A stretch of DNA of 64,000 nucleotides, taken from NCBI GenBank assembly GCA_036379935.1, contig DASVFT010000117.1, positions 27,774 through 91,773 of the forward strand, given 5' to 3'. A program made the translations under genes and the position numbers. Origin of the DNA: JAOPZW01 sp036379935 (GTDB lineage Bacteria > Actinomycetota > Thermoleophilia > Solirubrobacterales > Solirubrobacteraceae). Below the pieces are notes generated by a model. It did not search any database and was not told the DNA's origin. It worked only from the letters and a program-made list of their open reading frames with translations. How positions within the stretch are numbered: the first letter of the stretch is position 1; each line of letters starts with the position of its first letter. Positions 6,927 through 16,641 of this stretch are shown here, piece by piece.

Positions 6927-8969
6927 ATGGCCGCCGAGCCCACCGTCGTCCGCGGGGCCTGCCCCCACGACTGTCCCGACACCTGCGCCTGGGAGGTCAC
7001 AGTTCGTGACGGCGTGGCCGAGAAGCTCGTCGGGGTCAAGGAGCACCCGTTCACGCGCGGCGGGCTGTGCGCGAAGGTCAGCCACTACCTCGAGCGCACC
7101 TACAGCGACGAGCGGCTGCTGCATCCGCTCGTGCGCAGCGGGCCGAAGGGCGAGGGCGCCTTCGTCCGCGCGTCCTGGGAGGAGGCCCTCGAGCGGATCG
7201 CCGACCGCCTCGGGGCGATCGTCGCCCAGCACGGGGGCGAGGCGGTCCTGCCCTACAGCTTCATGGGCACCCAGGGCGTCGTGCAGGGCGCATCGATGGA
7301 TCGGCGCTTCTTCGCGCGCATCGGGGCCAGCCGCCTGGAGCGCACCATCTGCGGGCAGGCGGCCGCCTTCGGCCAGCTCGAGGCGGCGGGAACGTCCGTC
7401 GGGCTGCGCCCCGAGGACATCGCCCACAGCCGCTTCATCGTGCTCTGGGGCACGAACACCATCGTCACCAACCTGCACCTCTGGCCGATCATCCAGCGCG
7501 CGCGCAAGGCGGGGGCGCGTGTGGTCGTCATCGACCCCCTGCGCACGCGCACGGCGGCCGCGGCCGACTGGCACGTGCGCCCGCTGCCGGGCACCGATGC
7601 CGCGCTCGCGCTCGGGCTCATGCGCGTCATCGTCGACGAAGGCCTGCACGACGCCGACTACGTCGAGCGCTACGCCGAGGGCTTCGCGGAGCTGCGCGCC
7701 GAGCTCGCGGCATGGCCGCCCGAGCGCACCGCCGCGGTGACCGGGGTCCCCGTCGACGAGATCCTGGCCCTGGCCCGCGCGTACGCCACCGTGCGCCCGG
7801 CCGCCATCCGACGCCTCATCGGCATCGAGCACCATCGCGAGGGGGCGCGGATGGTACGGACCCTCTCGTGCCTGCCGGTGCTCGTCGGCGCGTGGCGCGA
7901 GCGCGGCGGCGGCATCCTCGCCCCGACGGCGTGGGCGGCGTGGAGCCCGCTCGACCAGGACGCGCTGGCCGGGCCGCAGCCGGCGACGCGGGCGGTGAAC
8001 ATGGTCCGCCTCGCCCATGCGCTGAACGACCTCGAGCCGCCGGTGCGCGCGCTGGTCGTCTACAACTCGAACCCGGCGACCATCGCGCCCGACAGCAACC
8101 GCGTCATGCGCGGCCTGGCGCGCGAGGACCTCTTCACCGTCGTCCTCGAGCACTTCCTCACCGACACCGCGCGCTACGCGGACGTCGTGCTGCCGGCCAC
8201 GACCCAGGTCGAGCACGTCGACCTCGTCCCGTCCTGGGGCCACACGTACCTCACCTACAACCAGCCCGCCATCGCGCCGCTGGGCGAGGCGCTGCCCAAC
8301 ACGGAGATCTTCCGCCGCATGGCGCGGGCGATGGGCTTCACCGACGCCGCCTTCGACGAGTCCGACGAGGATCTCGCGCGCGCCGCGGTGGCCGGCGCCC
8401 GCTGGCCGCTCGAGGGCATCGACTTCGAGACGCTGCGCGCGGTCGGTTGGGCCGAGGCCGACCTCCCCGAGGACTTCCGCCCCTTCGCCGAGGGCGGGTT
8501 CGGGACGCCATCGGGACGCTTCCGGCTGTGGTCGCAGGATCTGCCACCGGGCTTCGACCCGCCCGCCGGCGACGCCGAGCCGCTGGCGCTCATGACGGCC
8601 AAGAGCGCCCACCACTTCCTCAACTCGAGCTACGCCAACCTGCCGCGCCACCTCGCCGGCGAGCGCGAGCCGATGCTCGAGCTGCATGCCACCGACGCCG
8701 CGGCGCGCGGGATCGCCGACGGCGATCGGGTCCGCGTGCGCAATGCGCGGGGGGCGGTGCTGGCGCGGGCGCGGATCGGCGACGTCGTGGGCCCGGGCGT
8801 GGTCGCCCTGCCCTCGGGATGGTGGGCCTCGCGCAGCCCCGGCGGCGCGTCCGCCAACGCGCTGACCACCGAGGAGCTCACCGACCGCGGTGGCGGTGCC
8901 ACCGTGCACGCGGCCCGCGTCGAGGTCGAGGTGGTGAGCGAGACCGACGCGCTGACGCACGCGGCCTAG
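6927..8969 (+). CDS. molybdopterin-dependent oxidoreductase (DMSO reductase family)
   Basis: A 680-residue cytoplasmic-type molybdoenzyme. An N-terminal [4Fe-4S] site is formed by CPHDCPDTC (C-x3-C-x3-C) and the later GGLCAKV cysteine. This is followed by the molybdopterin domains (VLWGTNTIVTNLH, VVVIDPLRTRTA, LPGTDAALALG) and the C-terminal MoCo-dinucleotide-binding domain (LHATDAAARGIADGDRVRVRN, split across the barrel). There is no Tat signal, so it is predicted to be intracellular. The subfamily resembles BisC/formate-dehydrogenase-like proteins whose substrates are mostly unknown. The ATG at 6927 (MAAEPTVVRGACPHDC) fits better than an upstream ATG at 6903. It stands alone; its stop shares the tetranucleotide CTAG with the convergent permease gene. 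Confidence 0.9.
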   Translation: MAAEPTVVRGACPHDCPDTCAWEVTVRDGVAEKLVGVKEHPFTRGGLCAKVSHYLERTYSDERLLHPLVRSGPKGEGAFVRASWEEALERIADRLGAIVAQHGGEAVLPYSFMGTQGVVQGASMDRRFFARIGASRLERTICGQAAAFGQLEAAGTSVGLRPEDIAHSRFIVLWGTNTIVTNLHLWPIIQRARKAGARVVVIDPLRTRTAAAADWHVRPLPGTDAALALGLMRVIVDEGLHDADYVERYAEGFAELRAELAAWPPERTAAVTGVPVDEILALARAYATVRPAAIRRLIGIEHHREGARMVRTLSCLPVLVGAWRERGGGILAPTAWAAWSPLDQDALAGPQPATRAVNMVRLAHALNDLEPPVRALVVYNSNPATIAPDSNRVMRGLAREDLFTVVLEHFLTDTARYADVVLPATTQVEHVDLVPSWGHTYLTYNQPAIAPLGEALPNTEIFRRMARAMGFTDAAFDESDEDLARAAVAGARWPLEGIDFETLRAVGWAEADLPEDFRPFAEGGFGTPSGRFRLWSQDLPPGFDPPAGDAEPLALMTAKSAHHFLNSSYANLPRHLAGEREPMLELHATDAAARGIADGDRVRVRNARGAVLARARIGDVVGPGVVALPSGWWASRSPGGASANALTTEELTDRGGGATVHAARVEVEVVSETDALTHAA

Positions 8970-9835
8970 AGGTCGCGGCGCCCGAAGAAGAACGCTCCCA
9001 GCGCGCCCAGCAGCGCGAGGTAGACCACGATCCACGGCAGCAGCAGCGGCCCGGCGTCGTGCGAGCCGCCCAGCGGGCCGAGCTGGACGATCGCGCCGGT
9101 GACCCCGGGGATGTCCTGCACGAGCAGGCGCAGCGCGTCGCGGTACAGCGCCTCGAAGGGGAGGACCCACGAGGCCGTGTTGGCGATCGTCTGGAGGGTG
9201 TGCGAGCTCAGCGCGTCGCCGATCGAGCCGAGCAGGCCGGCGAGCAGGCCGGCGCCGAAGACCATGAGCACGCCGATGCCGTTGGCCGTCGCGGTCAGGA
9301 AGATCGAGCCCAGCAGCGAGAGGCCGGCGACGATGAGCATCGCCAGCGCCAGCCGCAGGCCCGCGGCGACGGGGCGATCGGGCCACCAGTCGCCCGTGAT
9401 GCCGGTGACGACCACCGCGCCCGCGTAGACGATGCCCACGTAGGCGAAGGCGACCGCGGCGGCGGCCAGGAAGCGACCGGCCAGGTACTGGTTGCGGCCG
9501 AGCGGGCGCACGATGAGCGGCTGCAGCAGCCCGGTCTCGGCGTCGCCGCGCACGGCGCTCAGGGTCAGGAACACGGCCAGGACCGCGCCCAAAAACAGCG
9601 TCCCGAACATGGCCAGGCCGAGGAGCGTCGCCCCCGCCAGCGTGCGCGAGTCGAGGCCGAACTCGTTGCCGCCGAAGCCCGAGACGTCCTGGAAGAGCTC
9701 GCTTGCGCCCCAGGTGTAGAGCGCGCCGAAGGCGAGCGTGAGCACGACGACGACCACGAAGACGCGCCGGCGCAGCGACTCGCGCAGCGCCTGGGCGGCC
9801 ACCACGAGGATCGCGTCGGCGGCCCGCGCGCTCAC
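8966..9835 (-). CDS. ABC-2 type transporter permease
   Basis: A 289-residue membrane protein with about six hydrophobic segments, beginning with the amphipathic ALRESLRRRVFVVVVVLTLA and including TLFLGAVLAVFLTLSAVRGD and AETGLLQPLIVRPLGR, which are typical of ABC-2/NosY-like permeases. The GTG start overlaps the ATPase stop (GTGA), so the two subunits are coupled. The transported substrate is not evident. The gene ends tail-to-tail with the molybdoenzyme, with no space for a separate terminator. Confidence 0.87.
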   Translation of the reverse strand: MSARAADAILVVAAQALRESLRRRVFVVVVVLTLAFGALYTWGASELFQDVSGFGGNEFGLDSRTLAGATLLGLAMFGTLFLGAVLAVFLTLSAVRGDAETGLLQPLIVRPLGRNQYLAGRFLAAAAVAFAYVGIVYAGAVVVTGITGDWWPDRPVAAGLRLALAMLIVAGLSLLGSIFLTATANGIGVLMVFGAGLLAGLLGSIGDALSSHTLQTIANTASWVLPFEALYRDALRLLVQDIPGVTGAIVQLGPLGGSHDAGPLLLPWIVVYLALLGALGAFFFGRRDL

Positions 9836-10674
9836 GACGACGCGCGCTCCACCACGGCCAGATAGGCGTCCTCGAGCGTGGAGCGCACGACGCGCACCTC
9901 GTAGATGCGCTCGCCGGCCGCCACCAGGCGCTCGACGATGGCCGGCACGTCCTCCCGCGTCGCGCCCTCGAAGCGCTGCGTGCCGGCCTGGGTCTCGACC
10001 TCGACCCCGCTGGCGCTGGCCAGCTCCTCGGGGCTGCCCTCGGCCAGGAGCTGCCCCCGGTCGATGATGGCGACGCGGTCGCAGACGCGCTCGACCTCGC
10101 TGAGCAGGTGCGTGTTGAGCAGCACGGCCACGCCGCGGCGGCGCAGCTCCTCCAGCAGCTCGCGCACGATGCGCCGGCCGGCCGGGTCGAGCGCGCTGGT
10201 GGGCTCGTCCAGGAGCAGCAGCCGCGGACCGCCGACCAGGGCCTGCGCGATGCCGAGGCGCTGCTGCATGCCCTTGGACATGGTTTCCACGCGGCGCTGC
10301 GCGGCGTCGGCCAGTCCCACGAGCGCGAGCAGCTCCGCGCGCTCCGCCGCGCCGCCCGGCGAGCCGGCCAGCCGCTGGTGCAGCGACAGGAGCTCGTCGG
10401 CGCTGGTCCAGCCGGGGAAGCGGAAGAGCTCGGCCAGGTAGCCCAGCGCGCGGCGCGCCGGCGGCGAGCCGGCCGCGGCCCCGCACACCCGCACGCTGCC
10501 GGCCGACGGCCGTACCAGGCCGCACGCGCTCTTGACCAGCGTGGACTTGCCCGCCCCGTTGGGGCCCAGCAGTCCGACGAGCTCGCCCTCCTTCACGGCC
10601 AGGTCGACGCCGCGCAGGGCGGTGGTCACGCCGTAGCGCTTGGCAAGGCCGCTGACCTCGAGGGCGGGCGGCAC
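9832..10674 (-). CDS. ABC transporter ATP-binding protein
   Basis: A 280-residue ATPase. Walker A is GPNGAGKST, the signature is the degenerate MSKGMQQRLGIAQAL, Walker B is LLLLDEPTSALD, and the switch histidine is in LLNTHLLSEVE. About 70 C-terminal residues (SASGVEVETQAGTQRFEG onward) resemble the accessory domain of CcmA/NatA-type exporters. It partners the overlapping permease at 8966-9835. The GTG start is 9 nt after the flippase stop, so the three minus-strand genes probably form one transcript. Confidence 0.92.
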   Translation of the reverse strand: MPPALEVSGLAKRYGVTTALRGVDLAVKEGELVGLLGPNGAGKSTLVKSACGLVRPSAGSVRVCGAAAGSPPARRALGYLAELFRFPGWTSADELLSLHQRLAGSPGGAAERAELLALVGLADAAQRRVETMSKGMQQRLGIAQALVGGPRLLLLDEPTSALDPAGRRIVRELLEELRRRGVAVLLNTHLLSEVERVCDRVAIIDRGQLLAEGSPEELASASGVEVETQAGTQRFEGATREDVPAIVERLVAAGERIYEVRVVRSTLEDAYLAVVERASS

Positions 10675-10683
10675 GAGCGCGGT

Positions 10684-11976
10684 CTACGCCGTGACCGCCA
10701 AGCGGGGGCGCGCGCGCACGCCCAGCGCGAGGACCGACGACGCCGCCACGCACTGGATCCCGAAGACGATCGCCGCGAACCCGACGATGGTCTCGCCGGT
10801 GGTGAGGAGGAAGGGCTCGGCGAGGGCGACGAGCCCGAGCACCCACAAAAAGCGCGTCTCGTGCAAGGCGACCATGTACTGCACGGTCAGGTACGCGACC
10901 GCCAGCAGGACCATGGCCGCGCCGAGCAGCAGCAGCGCGTCGGACGCCTGCGTGAGGTCGGGGCCGAAGGCGACGCGCAGCAGCAGGTCGGGGACGAGCG
11001 CGAAGACCACCAGGGCCGGTGCGGCCACGACGCCGAGGATGCCCAGCGCGCGCAGGAGCACCGGTCGCGGATCGAGCCCGGCCGCCGCCCGTCGCGTCGC
11101 TTCGGGCAGCAGGTGCAAGCCGATGCCGATCGCCACCCACACCACGGCCTTCGCCGCCACGGCGGCCGCGGCGTAGGAGCCGGCGGCGTCGCCGTCCAGG
11201 CGGTGCTTGGCCACGATGACGTCGACGTTCTGCAGCGAGGCGAGCAGGAACAGCCCCACGATCGGCACCCACCCGTCGCCGATGAGCGAGCGCAGCGTGC
11301 GCACCGGGCGCGAGACCTCCTCCAGGGGCACCCGCTGGTGCAGCTGGCGCTCGAGCCACAGCACGAGGAGGACGAAGGTCAGCGGCGTGCCCAGCAGGGC
11401 TCCCGTCACGCCCAGCCCGAGGCCCACGAGGACGAGGGCCAGGACCAGCCGCCCGGCCGCCTCGGCGACGATCGAGACACCGACCGGGTGGTACAAGCGC
11501 AGCCCCTGCAGCGCACCGCGCTGCAGCGAGAGCAGCATCCACAAGAGGCCCGTGGGCGGGATGGCGGCCGCCGCCCATGGCACGTCGTCGACGCCGATGA
11601 GCAACGCCAGCTGCTCGCGCAGCAGCGCGGAGGCGGCCGCGACGGCGACGAGGACCACGAGCAGGCGCCGCGTCCAGGCGCGCAGCGTGGCGCGCAGGAG
11701 CTCGGGGTGACCCAGGCGATCGAGGGCGGCCTCGCGCGCGGCCGCCATCTGCATCGACTGCCCGGCCACCATGAGGATGAGGAAGGCGGAGACGAGCGCG
11801 GCCAGCGTGCCGTAGTCGGTGGCGCCGAGCAGGCGCGTGAAGACCACGGTGAAGACGAGCTGGATCGCGTTGTTGGCCAGCGTCGCGGCGGCCAGGCCCG
11901 CGGCCTTGCCGGACTCAGAGCGGGTGACGGCCCGGCGCAGGTCGCTGAGACCGGAAATGTGGCGTGGAACGCTCAC
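10684..11976 (-). CDS. polysaccharide/lipid flippase of the MOP superfamily
   Basis: A 430-residue protein with about 12-14 hydrophobic segments. The opening, AAGLAAATLANNAIQLVFTVVFTRLLGATDYGTL when read across the first helices, is the standard polysaccharide-biosynthesis (Wzx-like) signature, and LLLGAAMVLLAVAYL occurs near the end. It presumably flips a lipid-linked glycan, but the substrate is unknown and no glycosyltransferases are adjacent. The GTG at 11976 was preferred to a start 213 bp upstream that would run into tsaE. A TACCGT hexamer lies 10 nt before the GTG. The gene is divergent from tsaE and leads the ABC transporter genes. Confidence 0.87.
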   Translation of the reverse strand: MSVPRHISGLSDLRRAVTRSESGKAAGLAAATLANNAIQLVFTVVFTRLLGATDYGTLAALVSAFLILMVAGQSMQMAAAREAALDRLGHPELLRATLRAWTRRLLVVLVAVAAASALLREQLALLIGVDDVPWAAAAIPPTGLLWMLLSLQRGALQGLRLYHPVGVSIVAEAAGRLVLALVLVGLGLGVTGALLGTPLTFVLLVLWLERQLHQRVPLEEVSRPVRTLRSLIGDGWVPIVGLFLLASLQNVDVIVAKHRLDGDAAGSYAAAAVAAKAVVWVAIGIGLHLLPEATRRAAAGLDPRPVLLRALGILGVVAAPALVVFALVPDLLLRVAFGPDLTQASDALLLLGAAMVLLAVAYLTVQYMVALHETRFLWVLGLVALAEPFLLTTGETIVGFAAIVFGIQCVAASSVLALGVRARPRLAVTA

Positions 11977-12004
11977 CGGGGCGCCGACGGTAGCATCGAG
12001 AGGC
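11977..12004. promoter_or_regulatory. divergent overlapping promoters, flippase and tsaE
   Basis: Only 28 bp separate the two start codons. TAGCAT (11991-11996, plus) lies 8 nt before the tsaE GTG, and TACCGT (11992-11987, minus) lies 10 nt before the flippase GTG. The two -10-like hexamers overlap by the dinucleotide TA, so the polymerases would compete. Neither gene has a clear Shine-Dalgarno sequence. Confidence 0.5.
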
Positions 12005-12427
12005 GTGCCCGCGACTGAGACCGGCTCGCCGGCTGAGACCGAGGCTCTGGCCGCGCGCCTGGCGGCAGCCCTGCGCCCGGGCGACGTCGTGCTCGTCTCG
12101 GGCGAGCTCGGGGCGGGCAAGACGACGTTCGTGCGCGGCGCCGCCCGCGCCCTGGGCGTCTCCGGGCCGGTGACGAGCCCCACCTTCACCCTCGCGCGGC
12201 GCTACGAGGACGCCCGCGTGCCGATCAGCCATCTGGACCTCTTCCGCCTCGCAGGGCTCGATGCCGAGGAGCCGGACCTCCTGGCCGACGAGCTGGCGGG
12301 CGACCGCGTCGCCTTCGTGGAATGGCCCGAGCAGGCCGGGGTCGACCTCGCCGGCGTCAACGTGGCGGCCCGCGTGCGCCTCGAGCACCTGGGCGGAGAT
12401 CGCCGGCGCGTCATCATCGAGCCGTGA
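12005..12427 (+). CDS. tsaE: tRNA t6A biosynthesis ATPase TsaE
   Basis: TsaE is the P-loop ATPase of the complex that makes N6-threonylcarbamoyladenosine at position 37 of ANN-decoding tRNAs. The 140-residue protein has Walker A GELGAGKTTFVRG, the conserved VTSPTFTLARRYE and HLDLFRL, and FVEWPEQ near the end. The GTG at 12005 gives a normal family length; a TAGCAT hexamer 8 nt upstream suggests a leaderless transcript. Its stop overlaps the tsaB start, and the order tsaE-tsaB-rimI-tsaD is the classical one. Confidence 0.94.
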   Translation: MPATETGSPAETEALAARLAAALRPGDVVLVSGELGAGKTTFVRGAARALGVSGPVTSPTFTLARRYEDARVPISHLDLFRLAGLDAEEPDLLADELAGDRVAFVEWPEQAGVDLAGVNVAARVRLEHLGGDRRRVIIEP

Positions 12428-13086
12428 TCCTCGGGCTCGACACGGCGACGGCCGCCACGGCGGTGGCGGTGCTGCCCGACGCACGAGCGCCCGTCGAGCT
12501 GCGCCACGACCCCGCCCCCGGCGAGCGCCCCGGGCATGCGGCCGAGCTCCTGCCCCTCGCCCGGCGCGCGCTCGAGGCCGCCGGCGCGACCTTCGCCGAC
12601 GTGCGTCGCATCGGCGTCGGCGTGGGCCCCGGGACCTTCACCGGCCTGCGCATCGGGGTCGCCACCGCGCGCGCCCTGGCTCAGGCCACCGGCGCCGAGC
12701 TGGTCGCCGTCTCGACGCTCGAGGCGCTGGCCGAGGCCGCCGGCAGCGAGGGCCCGGTGCTGGCGGTCATCGACGCGCGCCGCGGGGAGGCGTTCGCGGC
12801 CGGCTACCGAGCCGGCGAGCGGCTGGCCGGACCGGTCGCGGTGGGCCCGGACGAGCTCGCCGCCCTGGCCGATCCGGGCCACGGCTCGTGGCTGGCCGTG
12901 GGGGACGGGGCGGTACGATTCCGCGACCGTCTGGAGCCGGCGGTCGACGTCCCGGCGGACGCCTCGACGCTCCACCGCGCGAGCGCGCTGGCCGTCTGCC
13001 GGCTGGCCCGGACCGCCCCCTCCGTCGATCGCGATGCGCTCCTGCCCCAGTACGTGCGCGCGCCGGACGCCGTGCCCCGCCGATGA
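12424..13086 (+). CDS. tsaB: tRNA t6A biosynthesis protein TsaB
   Basis: A 220-residue ASKHA-fold partner of TsaD. ILGLDTATAATAVAVL opens the protein, followed by the diagnostic GVGVGPGTFTGLRIGVATA near residues 62-80, and VLAVIDARRGEAF. TsaB lacks catalysis itself and scaffolds TsaD and TsaE. The GTG start overlaps the tsaE stop and its own stop overlaps the rimI start, so the whole cassette is translationally coupled. Confidence 0.94.
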   Translation: MILGLDTATAATAVAVLPDARAPVELRHDPAPGERPGHAAELLPLARRALEAAGATFADVRRIGVGVGPGTFTGLRIGVATARALAQATGAELVAVSTLEALAEAAGSEGPVLAVIDARRGEAFAAGYRAGERLAGPVAVGPDELAALADPGHGSWLAVGDGAVRFRDRLEPAVDVPADASTLHRASALAVCRLARTAPSVDRDALLPQYVRAPDAVPRR

Positions 13087-13577
13087 CCTCTCCGCCCGAC
13101 ATCCGCCGCCTGACCTACGCCGACCTCCCGCAGGTCATCGCCCTCGAGCGCCGCGCCTTCCCGACGCCGTGGTCGCTCGCCATGTTCGTGCTCGAGCTCT
13201 CCAAGCCCGGCGGCGTGTGCCTCGCGGCCCGGCGCGACGGCACGCTGGTGGGCTACCTGATCTGCTCGCGCTACGACACGGTGTGGCACGTCATGAACGT
13301 CGCCGTCGATCCGGCCCGCCGCCGCACCGGCGTGGCCATCGCGCTGCTGCTCGAGCTCTTCGAGCGCGTGGGCGACGACAACGCGCGCTTCACACTCGAG
13401 GTCCGCACCTCGAACGCGGCGGCGATCGCGCTCTACGAACGCTTCGGCTTCCGCGCCGCCGGCACGCGCCGGCGCTACTACCAGGACAACGGCGAGGACG
13501 CGCTCATCATGTGGCGCACGCCGGCGACGCTCACCGGGTCGCTCGAGGACATCCCCAACGCCGGCCCGGTGCGCTAG
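13083..13577 (+). CDS. rimI: ribosomal protein S18-alanine N-acetyltransferase
   Basis: A GNAT acetyltransferase of 164 residues that in characterised relatives acetylates the N-terminal alanine of ribosomal protein S18. Visible motifs are IRRLTYADLPQVIALERRAF, PTPWSLAMF (family-typical P-x-W), VMNVAVDPARRRTGVA (acetyl-CoA loop) and NAAAIALYERFGF. The C-terminal extension after IMWRTPA is poorly conserved. It overlaps tsaB by 4 bp and precedes tsaD by 16 nt. Confidence 0.92.
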   Translation: MTSPPDIRRLTYADLPQVIALERRAFPTPWSLAMFVLELSKPGGVCLAARRDGTLVGYLICSRYDTVWHVMNVAVDPARRRTGVAIALLLELFERVGDDNARFTLEVRTSNAAAIALYERFGFRAAGTRRRYYQDNGEDALIMWRTPATLTGSLEDIPNAGPVR

Positions 13578-13593
13578 GTCCTGCGCGGCCCCG

Positions 13594-14579
<986 letters not shown>

Positions 14580-14583
<4 letters not shown>

Positions 14584-14816
14584 GCCTCGTCCTCTACAGC
14601 CGTCCCGGATGCCACCTGTGCGACGACGCGCGCGCGATCCTGGAGGGCATCGGCCACCCCTTCGACGAGGTCGACATCGAGGCCGACGACGAGCTCCTGC
14701 GCCGCTATCTGGAGCGGATACCGGTCGTCGCACTCGACGGCGAGGAGCTGTCGGACTACTTCGTGGACGAGGGCGCGCTGCGTGCGCGCCTAGGGTCTAG
14801 AGTCCCCGAGACATGA
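14580..14816 (+). CDS. glutaredoxin-like DUF836 protein
   Basis: A small 78-residue thioredoxin-fold protein with CHLC (CxxC, near residues 10-13) in LYSRPGCHLCDDA, EVDIEADDELLRRY, and the cis-proline strand RIPVVALDGEEL. It belongs to the small thiol-disulphide family often placed between other genes in actinobacteria. Overlaps with tsaD and rex (4 bp each) suggest co-expression. The place next to the redox sensor Rex is suggestive, but its substrate is unknown. Confidence 0.85.
14798..14812 (+). promoter_or_regulatory. internal -10-like element for rex
   Basis: TAGAGT at 14798-14803 precedes the rex ATG (14813) by 9 nt and has no Shine-Dalgarno sequence, so rex may also have its own leaderless transcript inside the operon. 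Confidence 0.4.
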
Positions 14817-15490
14817 GCGTCGGCGACGCCATCCACACCGTCTCGGCCGACGCGGCCGACGGCGCGGCCATGCCTGAGCGCCTGTCGCTCGGCGTCGCCG
14901 CCCGGCTCTCGCGCTACCTGCAGGTCCTCACCCAGGCCAAGAAGATGGGCAAGGAGACCATCTCCTCGCAGGAGCTCAGCGACTACACGCACGTCAACTC
15001 GACGCAGATCCGGCGCGACCTGTCGGGCTTCGGCAAGTTCGGCAAGCGCGGCGTCGGCTACAACGTCGACTCCCTGGTCTCGCAGATCCGCAAGATCCTG
15101 CGCACCGCCGGCCAGCACAACATCGCGCTGTTCGGCGCCGGACACCTCGGTCGCGCGATCGCCAGCTCGGACATCTTCGCCGACCACGGCTTCCGCGTCG
15201 TCGCCATCTTCGATGCCGACCCGCGCAAGGTCGGCCACTCGATCGGCAACCAGTCGGTCCGCCACGTGCGCGACCTCAAGCAGGTGGTGGAGGACGAGGA
15301 CATCGTCGTCGGGGTCCTTGCGGTGCCCAACGCCGCCGCCCAGCCGCTGGCCGACGACCTCGTCGACGCCGGCGTGAAGATCATCTTCAATTACTCCGAG
15401 GCTCTGCTCCAGGTGCCGCCCGAGGTCACCGTCCACACCTCGAGCCCCGCCGTCGACCTCCTCTACGCGCTGTACTTCTATCTGACCTGA
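14813..15490 (+). CDS. rex: redox-sensing transcriptional repressor Rex
   Basis: Rex senses the NADH/NAD+ ratio and represses fermentation and respiration genes. The 225-residue protein has an N-terminal winged helix (RLSRYLQVL, ISSQELSDYTHVNSTQIRRD, FGKFGKRGVGYNV) and a Rossmann domain starting at ALFGAGHLGRAIA (GxGxxG), then IFDADPRKVG and the C-terminal domain-swapped helix ending in LLYALYFYLT. The first 15 residues (SVGDAIHTVSADAADG) are not conserved. The ATG is set by the overlap with the preceding gene. The target operators were not found in the window with confidence. Confidence 0.95.
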   Translation: MSVGDAIHTVSADAADGAAMPERLSLGVAARLSRYLQVLTQAKKMGKETISSQELSDYTHVNSTQIRRDLSGFGKFGKRGVGYNVDSLVSQIRKILRTAGQHNIALFGAGHLGRAIASSDIFADHGFRVVAIFDADPRKVGHSIGNQSVRHVRDLKQVVEDEDIVVGVLAVPNAAAQPLADDLVDAGVKIIFNYSEALLQVPPEVTVHTSSPAVDLLYALYFYLT

Positions 15491-16641
15491 TGACCATCGA
15501 TTTGGTGGCCGCCGAGGAGGTCCTCGAGGCCTCGAGCGACTGCACCGTCGGGATCGAGGAGGAGTTCGCGGTGCTCGACGCCGCCTCGCTCGACATGGTG
15601 GCGCGCTTCGAGGAGCTGCGCGACGCCGCCGCGCTCGAGGACCCGGTGCTGGCGGAGTCGATCGCCGGCGAGCTCATCTCCTCGGAGATCGAGATCCGCT
15701 CCGGCCGCGGCGAGGACGTCCACGACGCACTGCGCCGCCAGCGCGACGCGCGCGCTCGCCTCTTCGCCCTGGCCGAGGGGCGCGGGGTGGCCCTGGGCGC
15801 CACCGGCACCCACCCGTGGGCCGACTACCGCGAGCAGCGCAACATCGACACGGAGCACTACCGGCGCGTGGTCGACGGCCTACGGTACGTAGCGCGGCGC
15901 AACAACACGTTCTCGCTGCACGTGCACGTCGGCGCGCACGGCGCCGACCGGGCCGTGCTCGCGTGCGACCGGCTTCGCCCGGTGCTGCCGATGCTGCTGG
16001 CCATCAGCGCCAACTCCCCGTACCTCGACGCTCGCGACAGCGGGCTGCACTCGGCGCGCTCGCAGGCCTTCACCAAGAGCTTTCCGCGCTGCGGGATCCC
16101 CGACGCCTTCGGGTCGTGGACCGCCTTCCGCGACTACGTCGACTTCCTCGTGCGCACCAACTCGATCCTCGAGTACACGCAGGTGTGGTGGTCGATCCGC
16201 CCGCACCTCTCCTTCGGGACGGTCGAGGTGCGCATCTGCGACGCGCAGAGCACCGCGGCCGAGTCCGAGGCGCTGGCCGGCCTGATCGTGGCCTGCGTCG
16301 GCCAGGCGCTGCGCGACGTCGACGAGGGCGTGCCGTTCGAGGATCCCGCGCGCCGGCTCGTGGAGGAGAACTTCTGGCGCGCGATCCGCTACGGCCAGGA
16401 CGGCCAGCTCATCGACCTCGAGCGCGCCGAGGAGTACCCGGCCGCGGCCGCGGCCGACCGCCTGATGGCATGGACGGCTCCTGTCCGCGCCGAGCTGGGC
16501 CTCGAGCCGTCGTTCCCCGCCCTCAACGGGGCGCAGCGCCAGCGCCGCGCGATCGACGCGGGTGCAAGCATGCAGGAGGTGTTCGCCGCCGCGGTGCGCG
16601 AGACCAGCGAGACCTACGTCCAGGAGGCCGAGACCGCATGA
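15490..16641 (+). CDS. YbdK-type carboxylate-amine ligase (glutamate-cysteine ligase family 2)
   Basis: A 383-residue member of the GCS2 family (YbdK/EgtA-like), which makes gamma-glutamyl peptide bonds with ATP. TVGIEEEFAVLD opens the catalytic core, followed by ELISSEIEIRSG, ALGATGTHPWADY, NTFSLHVHVG and VEVRICDAQSTAAE. In relatives the product is gamma-glutamylcysteine or an unknown amide; no glutathione synthetase is adjacent. The ATG is at the rex stop (1-bp overlap) and the stop overlaps the next small gene, so it lies in the same operon as rex. Confidence 0.88.
   Translation: MTIDLVAAEEVLEASSDCTVGIEEEFAVLDAASLDMVARFEELRDAAALEDPVLAESIAGELISSEIEIRSGRGEDVHDALRRQRDARARLFALAEGRGVALGATGTHPWADYREQRNIDTEHYRRVVDGLRYVARRNNTFSLHVHVGAHGADRAVLACDRLRPVLPMLLAISANSPYLDARDSGLHSARSQAFTKSFPRCGIPDAFGSWTAFRDYVDFLVRTNSILEYTQVWWSIRPHLSFGTVEVRICDAQSTAAESEALAGLIVACVGQALRDVDEGVPFEDPARRLVEENFWRAIRYGQDGQLIDLERAEEYPAAAAADRLMAWTAPVRAELGLEPSFPALNGAQRQRRAIDAGASMQEVFAAAVRETSETYVQEAETA

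Noticed and set aside
6534..9386. 950-codon minus-strand open frame
   Set aside because: Antisense to the molybdoenzyme, Arg/Ala/His-rich without motifs; the real plus-strand gene has clear Fe-S and MoCo motifs.
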